DNA of 64,000 nucleotides. Source: Cepaea nemoralis (taxonomy: Eukaryota > Mollusca > Gastropoda > Stylommatophora > Helicidae). The notes beneath the pieces were generated by a model. It saw only the letters and a program-made list of their open reading frames with translations, was not told the DNA's origin and searched no databases. The stretch is taken from positions 62,001-126,000 of the forward strand of contig JACEFZ010017892.1 of the NCBI GenBank assembly GCA_014155875.1, read 5' to 3'. How positions within the stretch are numbered: the stretch's first letter is position 1; the number at the start of each line of letters is the position of its first letter. Positions 10,625-21,800 of this stretch are shown here, piece after piece. Position numbers and translations under genes: made by a program.

Positions 10625-10958
10625 AGCTAGAACAGAGGTCACCAAACATTTTTCACAGTGGGCCCGATAACTGGCAAAATGACGAGCGCGGGCCGCATAA
10701 TCATTCTGTACAATACTTGCAAGCCAGAACGAAAGCTCGGGGGGGGGGGGGGGGGGGGGGGGGGGAAAGAAACGAAAAACTAAGTTTAGTATTCCATGTT
10801 AATTATGGGTGAGTGGCGTACAATGCTAAACAAAAAAGGCAGCCAACATATTTATTTACTAAAAAACATTATCAAAGAAGGCGACGTTAGCAAAAAGATA
10901 GTTACATCAGACCTAGTGTGCATATATCCGAATCTCACAAACTAAGCAGCAAAACAGG

Positions 10959-13900
10959 TTAGTGAGATTTGTGAAATTGACGTTTGGATTTCAAGATATT
11001 TGGTTTGGAATTGCTGCATCCAATCAAAAGAATTGCTTTCAAATGTTTACCAGTTAATCTCGTTAGATGTGTTGACTTCACATACTTCATTTCTGAAAAT
11101 GTTTTCTCACAGACATAAGTTGTTCCAAACACTAATGCCATACCAGAGGCAAATTTCTTAAGTTGATTGATTGATTGATTGATTGATTTAGGAATCGACA
11201 GCACAGTATTCGCGGCATTCCCATAAGTGCTCCGTCCCCATCCTCAGCAGCCAACGAAGAGTTCCAACACTAATAGTAGGCTACCAGTAGCAATCTGATT
11301 ATAAGTCCGTCTCGCCTTTCCTCTGAGCGTTGAGCGTCTGCCAGATCCCTTCGTCACTCCTCGTTGTCTCATTCTTGCCAGACCATGGTAATCCATTTGC
11401 TCCTCCGACGTGTGCACGTGCTCCCACAAGGCCGCAACCACGTCTGCCTTGTCATGTATCAATACTCCACCAAGTTCTGCAGAGCCAGTCAATCTGTCCG
11501 CCTGTTCATTTCCCAGCACACCGGCATGCCCCTGAGAAAAGATCCAGGCGATGCTTGTCACCCGTGACCTCCGAAGCGAAGCAAGCCACTCCGCACGAAG
11601 TCTGCCCGTCCTCACCCTCGTCAGCATGCTTTCTGAGTCAGTTACAATCACGATGTGTGTGTGTGTGTGTGTGTGTGTGTCGTATTCTCCATCCAGCGGA
11701 GAGCCGCAGTGACTGCTTCCACTTCCATTCTTAAGCTGGATGTTGTGGTATCATATGCCAGGCTCTCCTGCCCCAAACATCGACCATTAGCTTTGGCTAT
11801 GAACCCCCAGCCACTTCTCTCACCTCTTGACACCGAACCATCTGTGTAGATAATCACATCACTCGAGTGAGCATTGTCCTGAATTAGTTGCTGGATTTCC
11901 ACTTCCGTGGCCCCTGCTGGCCACTCTCTGCACTCCCGGCTTAATGTGATTATAACTCTGCACAAGTCTGACTGCTCCGCTGGCACTCTGACCCACTCCT
12001 CTCCACGCCTAATGTTCTCCAAGGGGCACACCTGTCTGATCGTATCCTCCGCCTGAGCCATCCATGATTTCCCTCTTATCAGTCGCTGACCCTTAACTGC
12101 GTCCAGCGCCTCATGCAGTGGGTGGTCTGTGTCTGCAGCTACTCTGAGGTATGCCTTCGCCTGCATCACCTTGAGCCTACCAGCAACAGTTGGCAGACCA
12201 AGGATGTAACGAATACACACTACTGGGGTGTCTCTAGTGCATCCCAGAATGACCCGCATAGCTTCGTTCTGTATGTGCTCTAACTTCACCAGCTGACTCT
12301 CTGAGACAGTGAGCAGACCTAATCCATAATCAATTACTGAGAGGATCAAGTGCTGGTATAGTGTGAAAAGCATTCTCTGCTCTATGTCCATTGCAGCCAT
12401 AGTTTTAAGTGCATTGAGTCCCTTTTGAGATCTTGTCACGACCGTCTCCACATGGTCCTTGAAGGATAGACTCCTGTCAAATGTGATCCCCAGATACTTC
12501 AGTTTGTTCTCTCTGCTGACATTTCTACCATCTATCGCGAGGCTTGGGACATCAGCTCTTACAATCCTGTTGTCCAGAGAGCACCACAAAACAGCCGCCT
12601 TTTCCGGGTGGATGGCAGCACTCATTTCTGTGCACCAGTCAATCACTTTATCTACTGTCGCCTGTAACTCCTGGGCTGTTTGCTTCCTATCTCTCCCCTA
12701 TTTCTTAAGTTTTGGAAACTCAACAGCAGGTAAGCAGCGGTAAAATTCAACAAGTTTTTCTTCTTCGCGTTTATCTTTCAACAAGTCATTTGCTTGCAAA
12801 TCAATGCCCTCCAACTGTGGTTCAACCGGCATATCATCAAGGTTATAATCAGACGGATTCTGGAACAGAAGAATGTCACTCTCAATTCTTTCAAGATCTG
12901 AAAATCTCTCCGAAGGATACTTCTTCAAATTACAAATAATTTTTTTTCCAGGAAAATCGAGGTTGACATCTTCGGCGATTGTAGAGCAAAAACTCTTTGA
13001 AACAGTGAAAATGAGAAAAGTCGTCTCCTTCCAATTGTGCTTCAAACAATGACAGCTTTCTTCAAAATCCTCTATGATTCTATAGAGGTCACAGAGGTTA
13101 TTCTTTCCCTGAAGTTTCAAGTTTAGTGCATTCATGTGGAATGTGATGTCGACCAAAAATGACAACTTTGACAGCCAGGTAGGATTTGATAGCTGTGGAT
13201 CAGCTCTATGTTTTTCACTGAGGAAAACATCTATTTTGTTTCGAGCTTGTAAAAACAAAACAGGACTTTACAGCGGTTGAGCCACCTCACTGCGTGTGAT
13301 AAGGCAAGTTACAGAATTCAGAATCAATTTCTTCAAAACAAGCCAGGAACTAACGATGATTGAGTGCATGTCCCCGAATGAAGTTCACAGCAGAAATTAC
13401 TGATTTCAGTACACAAAAAATAGCTAAGTCTTTCCCACAGAGTGCTTGTTGAGGTAGATGCAGTGTATGAACAGGGCGTCCGGAATTTGCAAATCTTTCA
13501 ATTGAGTCCTGATAATCCCCATTAGACTAATTCCAGCCATGTTTTTCCTCCATCAACTGTAACACTTCGAAGGTGCTTCCACTGAAGGTTATAGTCTTGC
13601 AAATTTGTTTGCACTTCCATGAAAATGTCTTTTCCAGTTGTTGTTACAGTTGTTGTTCCATGCATGCTGCAAACAGATGTCAACTCTTCCGTTATCTGAA
13701 AGTCCAAATTGACACCAAGAATGAACACGAGAAGTTCTGAGATCAGTAGGCTCATCCAGCTCCAGAGAATACCACAAGTTCCTAGCTGTATTGCGTATCT
13801 GTAGTTCTCTCCAAGTTCTGTTCTCCACACAACTGAACTTGCCGAAAGGCTGATAGCTCCAAACATATCGGCTTTCTCAGGACACAAATCATTTTCTGCT

Positions 13901-14007
13901 TCCATCATACATTTTTTGATGAAGTTGCCACCAGTAAATGGTTTTCCTCGTTCTGCTGTCTTATGCACTACTTTGTAACTTGTACGAGTGATAAGCTTAT
14001 AAGGCAC
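10959..14007 (-). pseudogene. hAT transposase, interrupted and frameshifted
   Basis: The fragments resemble the ZBED/SCAND3/GTF2IRD2-related group of hAT transposases, which cut and paste DNA through an RNase-H-fold catalytic domain. In order on the minus strand: 14007-13522 has KTAERGKPFTGGNFIK, a frameshift, then LDEPTD (catalytic-Asp region) and ITEELTSVCSMHGTTT; 13450-13260 is shifted (CNLPYHTQ); 13258-12698 has WLSKLSFLVDITFHMNAL and LKLQGKNNL; 11160-10959 is the C-terminal dimerisation region with FGTTYVCEKTFSEMKYVKS. LINE-A2 separates the last two pieces and duplicates the codons at its insertion point. The N-terminal BED finger is absent. Multiple shifts make it non-functional. Confidence 0.85.
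11165..12699 (-). mobile_element. LINE-A2, 5'-truncated, with TSD
   Basis: This LINE piece sits inside the hAT transposase between perfect 12-bp copies of 'atttcttaagtt' (11153-11164 and 12700-12711). It starts after the RT catalytic motif and encodes the RT thumb/connection (LKYLGITFDRSLSFKDHV, VILGCTRDTP) and an RNase H with IIYTDGSVSRG and RMEVEAVTAAL. The frame is then broken at a (CA)n microsatellite (plus strand 11655-11680). The second half of RNase H (VTDSESML, GHAGVLGNEQADRL) continues in another frame to 11244. The 3' tail is (AATC)n at 11165-11187. Confidence 0.9.
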
Positions 14008-15627
14008 ATAGCAGCCAGAAGGTCTCCGCGCGTGTGAAGATCTCTGGGCCTCAGGAATACTCAGATTCTATATTGGAACTGTGCCAGGGTAAAACAACGA
14101 GGCTCTATTCTGGAAAACCTGGTATACAGGCGTGACATTGTCGCGCTCCAGGAGACGAGACTGGGTGATAAGTTACTCCAATTGCCAGCTTCAGATGTTT
14201 CTACAACAGGCGACACCTGGGAATGGCGATTCTCATTCGTGACAGTACGGTGACTTCAAAGTTAGACATGTCCAGTTGGGACAGTGAAGACATACAAATA
14301 CAGGCGGTAAGAGTTCAACCCGGTCTACCATTCGTTGGTTAATGTTTATGCCCGTAACGCGAGTGTGAGTTCCCAGAAGTGGCAGTGCTTAAGTGACATA
14401 TTAGAACAGAGTTGCCCATTCTATTCCCTACATGCACTTAGAAAGAGATACATACAAAAGTAAGCCATGTCAGGGGAAAAAAACTGGTTACGGTTAAAAG
14501 TCCTCCACGAGGTATGTTAAAGTGTAATCACAGACAAGTCACTGAAATTGTTCTGGCGACTACATAAAAGCATGAGTGTGGTAGTCAAGAACAAGATAAT
14601 TTCTGACTTCCAAAGCGCTGACCTCATCAGGTAGAGGATTCACGAGAACAAGGGCAAAGCCCTCTTCGAAAGCTATCTAGGGCAGAGCAACCAGACAGAC
14701 ATGAGAGGCCGAACTCTGGCCAAGGAGATCACCTCAGACAGGTGCAAGGCCCAGAACACTTCGGATGAAGACACAGTGACAGTGAAAGAAATCAAGGCTG
14801 TTCTTCGACGATCAAGAAATAGCGCTCCAGGGCCAGATGGCATAAGATACGACGACATCAATAGGTCTACCGACAATGAGCTAGAGAAACTATCAGACAT
14901 TTACAACAACAGTATAGGTAGCGCTAGCATAAAGGAGGAGTGGTTGCACAGCTATCTGATTCCCTTGCCGAAGCCTGGCAAAGTTAGTTAGTCTTTCGTC
15001 TTGAGCCCAAGGCGGCGCATTGGGCAGTAGTCATGGCTCGCCATGTCTGGCGGTTCGCTGATACCTCTTGCAGATCTTAAATGTTTATTTGGCCGTTGAA
15101 TGAGCCCTCTCCGATGATGGTTCTACGCAGGGTCTCTATTGGTCTTCTCCGTTTTCTTGGCGCTACCGGTGTCCATATGAGGGCTTGGTAGGGGAGTCTT
15201 GTCTTGTCCATTCTGAGTACATGGCCGATGAAGTTCAAACGGCGTTTTCTTATAAAATTGGATACAATATCTTGTTTAGTCTCTTGTCTTATTTGCGTAT
15301 TGGTTCTAAAATCTGTCCAGTGGAGGTTTAGAATTCTTCTAAAACTTTTGTTCTCAAAACTGTCTAATTTTTTAAAATCTGATGCTACCGTTAAATTCTA
15401 ACTTTTCACATCCATACGTTAGCACTGGAATCACACAAGAGTTGAAGATTTTAAGTTTCGTGTGTTTGCTGAGTGTCTCAGATGTTTGACAGTTTATTGA
15501 AGGCACCAGATGCCAGGGCGTTTCTAGATGATATTTCTGTTGTTGAGTCTCATGTAGATGTCATTTTGCTTAATAGGTATGTGAAGCTGTAGACTTTTTC
15601 AAGAATGTGGTTGTTTAATTTGATGTC

Positions 15628-16133
15628 TGACTAGGTAGTTTTCCGAATGTCTGTCGTGCCTGGAACAGCTCTGACGGGCGCAACGACAAGCACATGTCCG
15701 AAAACTCGCTGAGTGGATACCGTCTGCAAACCTGTCTGATTTGTGCGGGAATGGCCCGGGGCAAACGAAATGACCAATATATTGAAGTGAGGATTTAAAG
15801 CAGCCATGAGCAGGATTCCCTCGGTGAGCCCAGCACCAGGGCGCTATGTGTCGGCCCTGCAACTATGGAAGCAACCTTGGATGGCAGAAAATCCTATGGA
15901 CTGTCCCTGCCTTCCTTTGAGGGATGACCGTTGCCTTCGACCGTTCCAACTTGGCCAGCTGGGTTGTAGATGGTACCACAAAAGTGAGAGTCTCCCAGGA
16001 ATGCTACCTGGTCAAAAAAGCACGCTGTAGTCGGATGTGTTGGCCTACGGGTGTCGGCCCAAGGGCGCTTAACAGACACACCGCAATCACATCTGAAAAA
16101 ACACTCCGGATGAACGAATAGAAGAAGAAGAAG
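15628..16133 (+). mobile_element. LINE-C2, 3'-UTR-only insertion with TSD
   Basis: 506 bp flanked by the perfect 11-bp duplication 'aatttgatgtc' (15617-15627 and 16134-16144). The sequence is a diverged version of the 3' UTR of LINE-C5 (minus strand 56700-56175): 'tatggaagcaaccttggatgg' vs 'tatggaagcctccttggatgg' type matches, 'gatgtgttggcc', then the hairpin arms 'catctg..ccggatg' and an (AAG)n tail. No coding sequence was carried along, as expected for a strongly 5'-truncated TPRT copy. Confidence 0.85.
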
Positions 16134-16940
16134 AATTTGATGTCGTCTGAACTGTTGGTAAGATCAATAGTTTTTGTTTTGGCGGTGGTAATTTGGAGAC
16201 CAATTTGTATTGAAACATTTTGGAGATGGTTTATTTTCTCTTGGGCATCTGGATGTGTTGAGCTCAAAAGCACTATGTCGTCGGCAAAGTCCAGGTCTTC
16301 TAGAATTTTGTCAACCCAATGGATACCCATATTTGTGTTGTTTGTGCATTTGCGCATGACCCAATCTATAGCTATTCCAAAGAGCATCGGTGACAAGACA
16401 CATCCTGTTTCACTCTTGTTTCCACAGAGAACCAGTCATCGTTGCCTGATTCTGTTCTCACGCAGCAACGTGTCTCTTTGTAGAAGGATTTTATAACGTT
16501 GGTATATTTGGTAGAGAAATAGAAGGATTTTATGACGTTGGTATATTTGGTAGTCAGCTCCGTGGCTAAAGGCTTGCGAACGTGGTTCGTGAGCCGTATA
16601 CCAGGCGTTCGAAGCTCAGCTGCGACCGATTTGTGCAGCAGACAGTGTCGCGTTGTATTATAACGTGCTGGTATGGGAGCCGGTCGTTCAGAAAGCAATG
16701 GCAAACTACTGAACGTAACACTTGCCCAGTACATCACAGCAGCTGAAAAATGCTGGTGTTGACTGCAACGTTCCGTAAGAAATACGCACCAAAATTATCT
16801 ATATCTATAAAACAGAGTGTATGTGGCTTTGTGGTCAGCTATGTATTGGATGCGTTCGACAACGGTACATCGTCGTTTTTCGTTTTCCAGTCGAGTGTGG
16901 TTCACGGTAGAAGTTAGACGTGTTTATTCTGCTTCACAAT

Positions 16941-17156
16941 ATTGGATTATCGCGTTTGTGACACGTGTGATATACCTCCAAGTATGAAACAAGAACCCGT
17001 GTGTATTTCTTCGCTGGAGTAGCACTTTGTTTATACATACTATTGGAATACACGATTGTGACACGCGGTTATTCACAAAGTAAAAACAAGAAACTCGTGT
17101 GTGTTTCTTCGCTGGAGTCGCACGTACCTTCATTGTTCTATTGGATTATCGTGAGT
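16941..17156 (+). repeat. LINE-B 5'-UTR tandem units (about 100 bp)
   Basis: Units start at 16941, 17042 and 17140 (spacings 101 and 98 bp; the third is partial). Each begins 'attgga' and contains a 'ttgtgacacg' core, then 'aacaagaa', then 'cgtgtgt.tttcttcgctgg'. Position directly upstream of ORF1 suggests promoter monomers like those of mouse L1; that role is inferred, not shown. Confidence 0.75.
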
Positions 17157-17261
17157 ATGTATGTTAATATTTCCAAGGGAAAGCAAGAAACGTGAGTACA
17201 TTCATTACTTTATAAATATAAAATACTATCACCGCGATAATTTCAAGAAAACAGAAGAAAA

Positions 17262-18584
17262 ATGGCGTAGAACACAAGAAGTAGCTCGCAAAACAAAGAG
17301 CTTTACTCGAAGAAGACCGCTGCCGGCCCTAAATCAAGTACCAACAGGGGTAAGGCTGGCAGCGGTCCTACCAGAGGCAACCAGAAGCCAGTAGCATCTA
17401 GCCCAACACCGACAGCCAACTCAAACAGAAACGGTGAGCGATTACACAGCCGGAGAGAGGCGTCCAAAACCCGAGATAGCAGCCCAGTGACCAAAGAAGT
17501 AAGCGAGAAGACTCGCCTAATAGTAACACAAGTCAATGAAGCGCAGGCGAAAATCACTTCGATGAACGCATCCGAGTTAAGACGGGTGTTTGAAAACGCA
17601 CTAGGAACAAGAAGCATCGAGAAAGCATATAAAACAAAACAAGGGAAGGTATTCCTACACCCGAACAAAACAGAAGAAATAGAGACCATCATTAAAACAA
17701 TTAAAGACACACAAAAACCCTACAATCACCAACTGATTCATGGAATAATGGTGGACATTGACATCCACAAACCAACCAGCGACATAGTGATCAAAGGCAT
17801 CAACCCTCAATGGGACACGACTAAGATCCTAAAAGACCTTAAGAAGGAAAACAAACACGGAAAAATACTAGACGGAGAGAGAATAACGAACGGGCAAGGA
17901 AAACCCACATCGGTGATAAAAATCAAATGTGAAGGACAAGACCCACCAAGACAGTTATCACTAAACGGGGAATACAAGCACATCGAAGCATACGTTCCCC
18001 CATTAGCACAGTGCACACTCTGCCAGAAATTTTGCCACTTCCGGCAAAGCTGCAGACAGAAAGTCCCAACCTGCAAGTTCTGTGGAGGACCGCACTGGAG
18101 GAGCGACTGCCAGCTCGCAAAAAACGAATCAAAATACGCAGAACACAACCCAAAAAGAACATGCGCCAACTGCAAGGGCAACCACGGTGCAAGATACAAG
18201 GGGTGTCCTGCGTATAAAAGGGAACTTGCTGCCTGGAGGGAATCAGTGCTAACCAAGACACCACTTAGGATAGTAAAATTGAAGCAGAACCTCCACAAAA
18301 GCGGCCCTGAAACGCTACACAAAAGGCGGATAATGCAAACAGACATAACTAACCAGAAAGCACAAGTAGCCGACAAACCACAAGACAAAAGACAACAGAC
18401 ACAAACAGAAGCAGGACCAGTCACAAGACCAGAGGACGAAAACCTAAGACGGCTCTTAAAAGAGTACAGGAAGCAGAAGGAAAACTCGCAACTACCACCA
18501 AACATATGGAAGAGTCCACAGCAAAGATGGAAAAAACCGCACACAGCATCGAAGAACAACTGGAAAAAATCAAAAAGATGGTAA
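17262..18584 (+). CDS. LINE-B ORF1, gag-like CCHC protein
   Basis: This nucleic-acid-binding ORF1 protein would coat the element RNA. The first ATG (17262-17264, context aaaATGG) is followed after one codon by TAG (17268-17270); the same frame is then open from 17271 to 18584, so the wild-type protein would have 440 residues and this copy carries a codon-3 nonsense change. No other in-frame ATG precedes the conserved region. The N-terminal part is Ser/Lys-rich. Three zinc knuckles lie near the middle: CTLCQKFCHFRQSC (CX2CX4HX4C), CKFCGGPHWRSDC (CX2CX3HX4C) and a CANCKGNH..C variant, as in I/Jockey-type gag proteins. A basic C-terminus follows. It overlaps the next ORF by 79 nt in another frame. 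Confidence 0.82.
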
Positions 18585-18883
18585 ATGACCAGGAAAGCAA
18601 ACTACAAAAAATGGAAACAGAACACAATGAAATGTGGGATTTGCTCACCTCTGGCGTAAGAGGGAAAAACCCGATGTGGATGAACAGCCAGCTGAAGGAA
18701 ATCAAAAACGAAATAGAATCAGTCCGAAATGAAGTCAGATCAATCTTCAATACTGTGATAGCTCACCAACGTGGAATACTCAAGGAGAAAGCAGTACCAC
18801 AGTGGCAGAGAAATCAATTGTATCCAGTAGAGGAAGCAACCAGCTACCATGACAATGAAAACAGCACAGACTCCGAAATATAA
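18506..18883 (+). CDS. LINE-B small coiled-coil ORF
   Basis: A 125-residue frame opens with ATG inside the ORF1 end (overlap 18506-18584, a -1/+2 shift) and closes with TAA at 18881-18883. Residues 1-75 show heptad-like Glu/Lys/Ile spacing (SIEEQLEKIKKMVNDQESKL, LKEIKNEIESVRNEV), predicting a coiled coil for trimerisation or RNP assembly. It may be made by -1 frameshifting from ORF1, which would put zinc knuckles and coiled coil in one protein, or by reinitiation. It is in the same frame as ORF2, separated by TAA plus one AGA codon. It could instead be part of ORF1 shifted by a single indel; comparison with other copies would decide. Confidence 0.65.
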   Translation: MEESTAKMEKTAHSIEEQLEKIKKMVNDQESKLQKMETEHNEMWDLLTSGVRGKNPMWMNSQLKEIKNEIESVRNEVRSIFNTVIAHQRGILKEKAVPQWQRNQLYPVEEATSYHDNENSTDSEI

Positions 18884-18886
18884 AGA

Positions 18887-21800
18887 ATGGAGGACAACCA
18901 GAGACAGGGTCAGACAGCAATAACAGTAGAACCAAAAATGGATAACAGAAACGTGAGAATAATTCAGTGGAACTGCAGGGGCATTAAATCCCACCTCCCA
19001 GACATCATGAATCAACTGGGGAGCCAGAACTGTATTTATGCCCTGCAGGAAACCCACCTGAAACCAGATCAACAGTATAGGTGCCGCGGGTTCACGGTAA
19101 TTAGACAGGACAGGACAGAAGCTAGAGGGGGCGGGGTTGCCCTGTTAGTGCACGAACAGTTCCAGATCATGGCACAAGAAACATTCCGCACCAAGAACTT
19201 GGAGTGTGTCAGTGCTACTATTACAGGGAACCCTAAAAACCTATCTATAATCAACGTATACTGTCCCAGAGGGGTAATTGAGGATGAAGACACCCAAGCC
19301 CTCCAAACCAGACTTACGTCAGAAGCCCTAATAGTGGGAGACTTCAACTGTCACTACCACACATGGGGAGCTACACAGAACGACAGGGCTGGTACAAAAC
19401 TCATGAAGTTTATCGAAGACAATCAACTGGCAGTGCTCAACGATGGGACGGTAACCAGGATAGATCCCAGACCAAACTGCCAAGACACAGCCATTGACCT
19501 GACAATAGCCACTATAGGTCTAGCAAGCAGCCAGTGGGAAGTGACAGAGGACACGAACACAGACCACCTACCCATAATAATCAACACCAGAACAAAACCC
19601 CAGTTAAGCGCCAACAACAACAGGCCAACCTTTCACTTCAAGAAAGCAAAATGGGAGCAGTTCAGAGAAGACATGAACAACACAGACATGGAACAGCAGG
19701 AACGGGAAGACATTGACAAATATACAGAGAGACTGACCAGTAACCTACTGAGGATAGCCACCAAACATATCCATAACAGAAATATGCCAGAATATCTAAG
19801 ACCGGGTAAGAAAGAGCCCCAGACAACCAAAAAACGATGGCACAACCCAGTGGCCTGGTGGAACGATAAGTGTACAGCGGCACAACAAAATAGGAAAAGT
19901 GCGCTGCAGAAATACCAGAAGGCAAGGACAGAAGAAAATTTTGAAGAATTCAAGAAACTCAGAAACGAAGCAAACAGAGCAGTAAAACATGCAAAAGAGA
20001 AGGAGTGGAAAAGATTCTGTCAAACACTCAGGCCAGACACACCAACCAGTAAGGTGTGGAAACAAATAAAAGCTATCCAAGGAAATAAAAAGACCAGCAA
20101 AATCCCAACCATCAAAAGCACGAAACTAGCAGTAACAGACCAGGACAAAGCCAAAGTGTTCGGAGATTACTTCCACGAAGTCTGCTCTAACAAAAGACTA
20201 GGAAGCAATGAAAGACAAAGACGAGAGGAAATGACGCAAGAGCTAAAAGACACAGCAGACGAAAACTTCGAAGAACACTTTATGGATGCAGACATCACAA
20301 CAGATGAGGTGATGACAGCGCTAAACGAAAAATCCGACGCCGCGGCTGGGGCGGACATTCTAAATTATACCATCCTCAAAAAGCTCCCGAATAACACCAT
20401 AAAAACGATTACTAAGCTGTTTAATGTAATATGGCAGACGGGAAAGATCCCCAGGCATTGGAAAACAGCCACGGTGATCCCAGTCAAGAAACTAGGGAAA
20501 GAGCCAACAAGGGTAGAATCATACCGCCCCATCTCACTGACATCGCACCTGGGCAAAGTTATGGAGACAGTGATAAATAAAAGAATAACATTCTACCTGG
20601 AGAAGAATGAACTGTACAGCCATACACAATCCGGGTTTAGAGCCAACAGGTGCACGATGGATCAGATCATCAAATTGGAAAACCACGTAAAGAAAGGATT
20701 CAAGAGAGGTGAAAAGACGTTGGCTGTATTCCTGGACCTAGCCCAGGCGTACGATCAATGCTGGAGTGAAGCCGCACTAATTAAACTGAAGAAAGTAGGC
20801 ATAACTGGTAGAACCTACAAATACATTGAAAACTTCCTCCAAGATAGAAGCTTCTCAGTGAGGGTAGGGAATGAGGTATCCGACACATATGTGCAGGAGA
20901 ACGGCATTCCCCAGGGATCGGTCATCTCACCTACAATCTTTTCAATACTGGTGAACGACCTGACAGAAGAGATTCAAGACCAGAAAACAGGACTTTCTCA
21001 ATTCGCGGACGACTGCGCCATATGGAGGAGCGGCAAGGCGGCAAAGAGTACAAGAGAACCCCTCCAAAAACAAATAAACAAGATAACAGCTTGGATGGAT
21101 AAATGGGGCTTCAAAATCAATACCAATAAGACGGTCAGCATGGTATTTAGCAGCAAGAAGAAGATAAACCGTGACAAGGACTGGAAAATAGAGATAAAAG
21201 GGGAAACCATCAAGAGAACAAAGAGCACAGTGTTCCTAGGAATGACCCTGGACGAACAGATGAACTGGTCAAAGCATATAAGCCAGACATTAGAAAAATG
21301 CAAGAAAGCGAGCAACCTACTGCGGGTGATAAAAGGTAACGGTTGGGGTGCCCACACCCAAACAATGCTGATGTTCTATAAAGCATTTATCAGGGGCAAG
21401 TTAGAATACGGCAGCATTGTGTACGACTCAGCTTCAGAAGCCAACAAGAGGAAGCTAGACACCATACAGACCCAAGCCCTAAACATCATCTTGGGTGCTG
21501 GAAAATGTACATCCAGAGAAGCCATGGAGGTAGCACTGGGTGTGCTTCCACTGAGTCTGAGGCGTAAACAGCTGACGTATAACTACTGGCTTAAGGTAGC
21601 CCAAGACAAAAACCACCCTGGATACCAAACGTTCAGCGACATCAACAGCAAAAGGGAGGGCATCCCAATAGTAAAACTGCAAAGACCGGCAGGGTGGGAA
21701 GCAGCAGAGAAGATGAAGGAAGAAACTGAGCTAGCAGAGACCCTGAAACAGACAAGACGGTTCAAGCCAACAATCCCACCATGGGAACTAACAGTCCCAT

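Noticed and set aside
11162..11190. GATT repeat as an independent microsatellite
   Set aside because: It is the 3' tail of LINE-A2, bounded by the TSD.
11244..11651. Separate 135-residue gene
   Set aside because: It is the second half of the LINE-A2 RNase H after the (CA)n frameshift.
16554..16796. LINE-J coding continuing into the 121-residue ORF ending at 16737
   Set aside because: The N-terminal half of that ORF lies in the SINE-A copy (TSD at 16542-16552); only the part below 16542 is LINE-J.
17487..17489. Start of LINE-B ORF1 at this position
   Set aside because: The codon is GTG in mid-frame; the frame is open back to 17271 and the natural ATG is at 17262.
17807..18559. 250-residue ORF antisense to LINE-B ORF1
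   Set aside because: Shadow of the AC-rich gag frame; Cys/Leu/Ser-rich without any domain.
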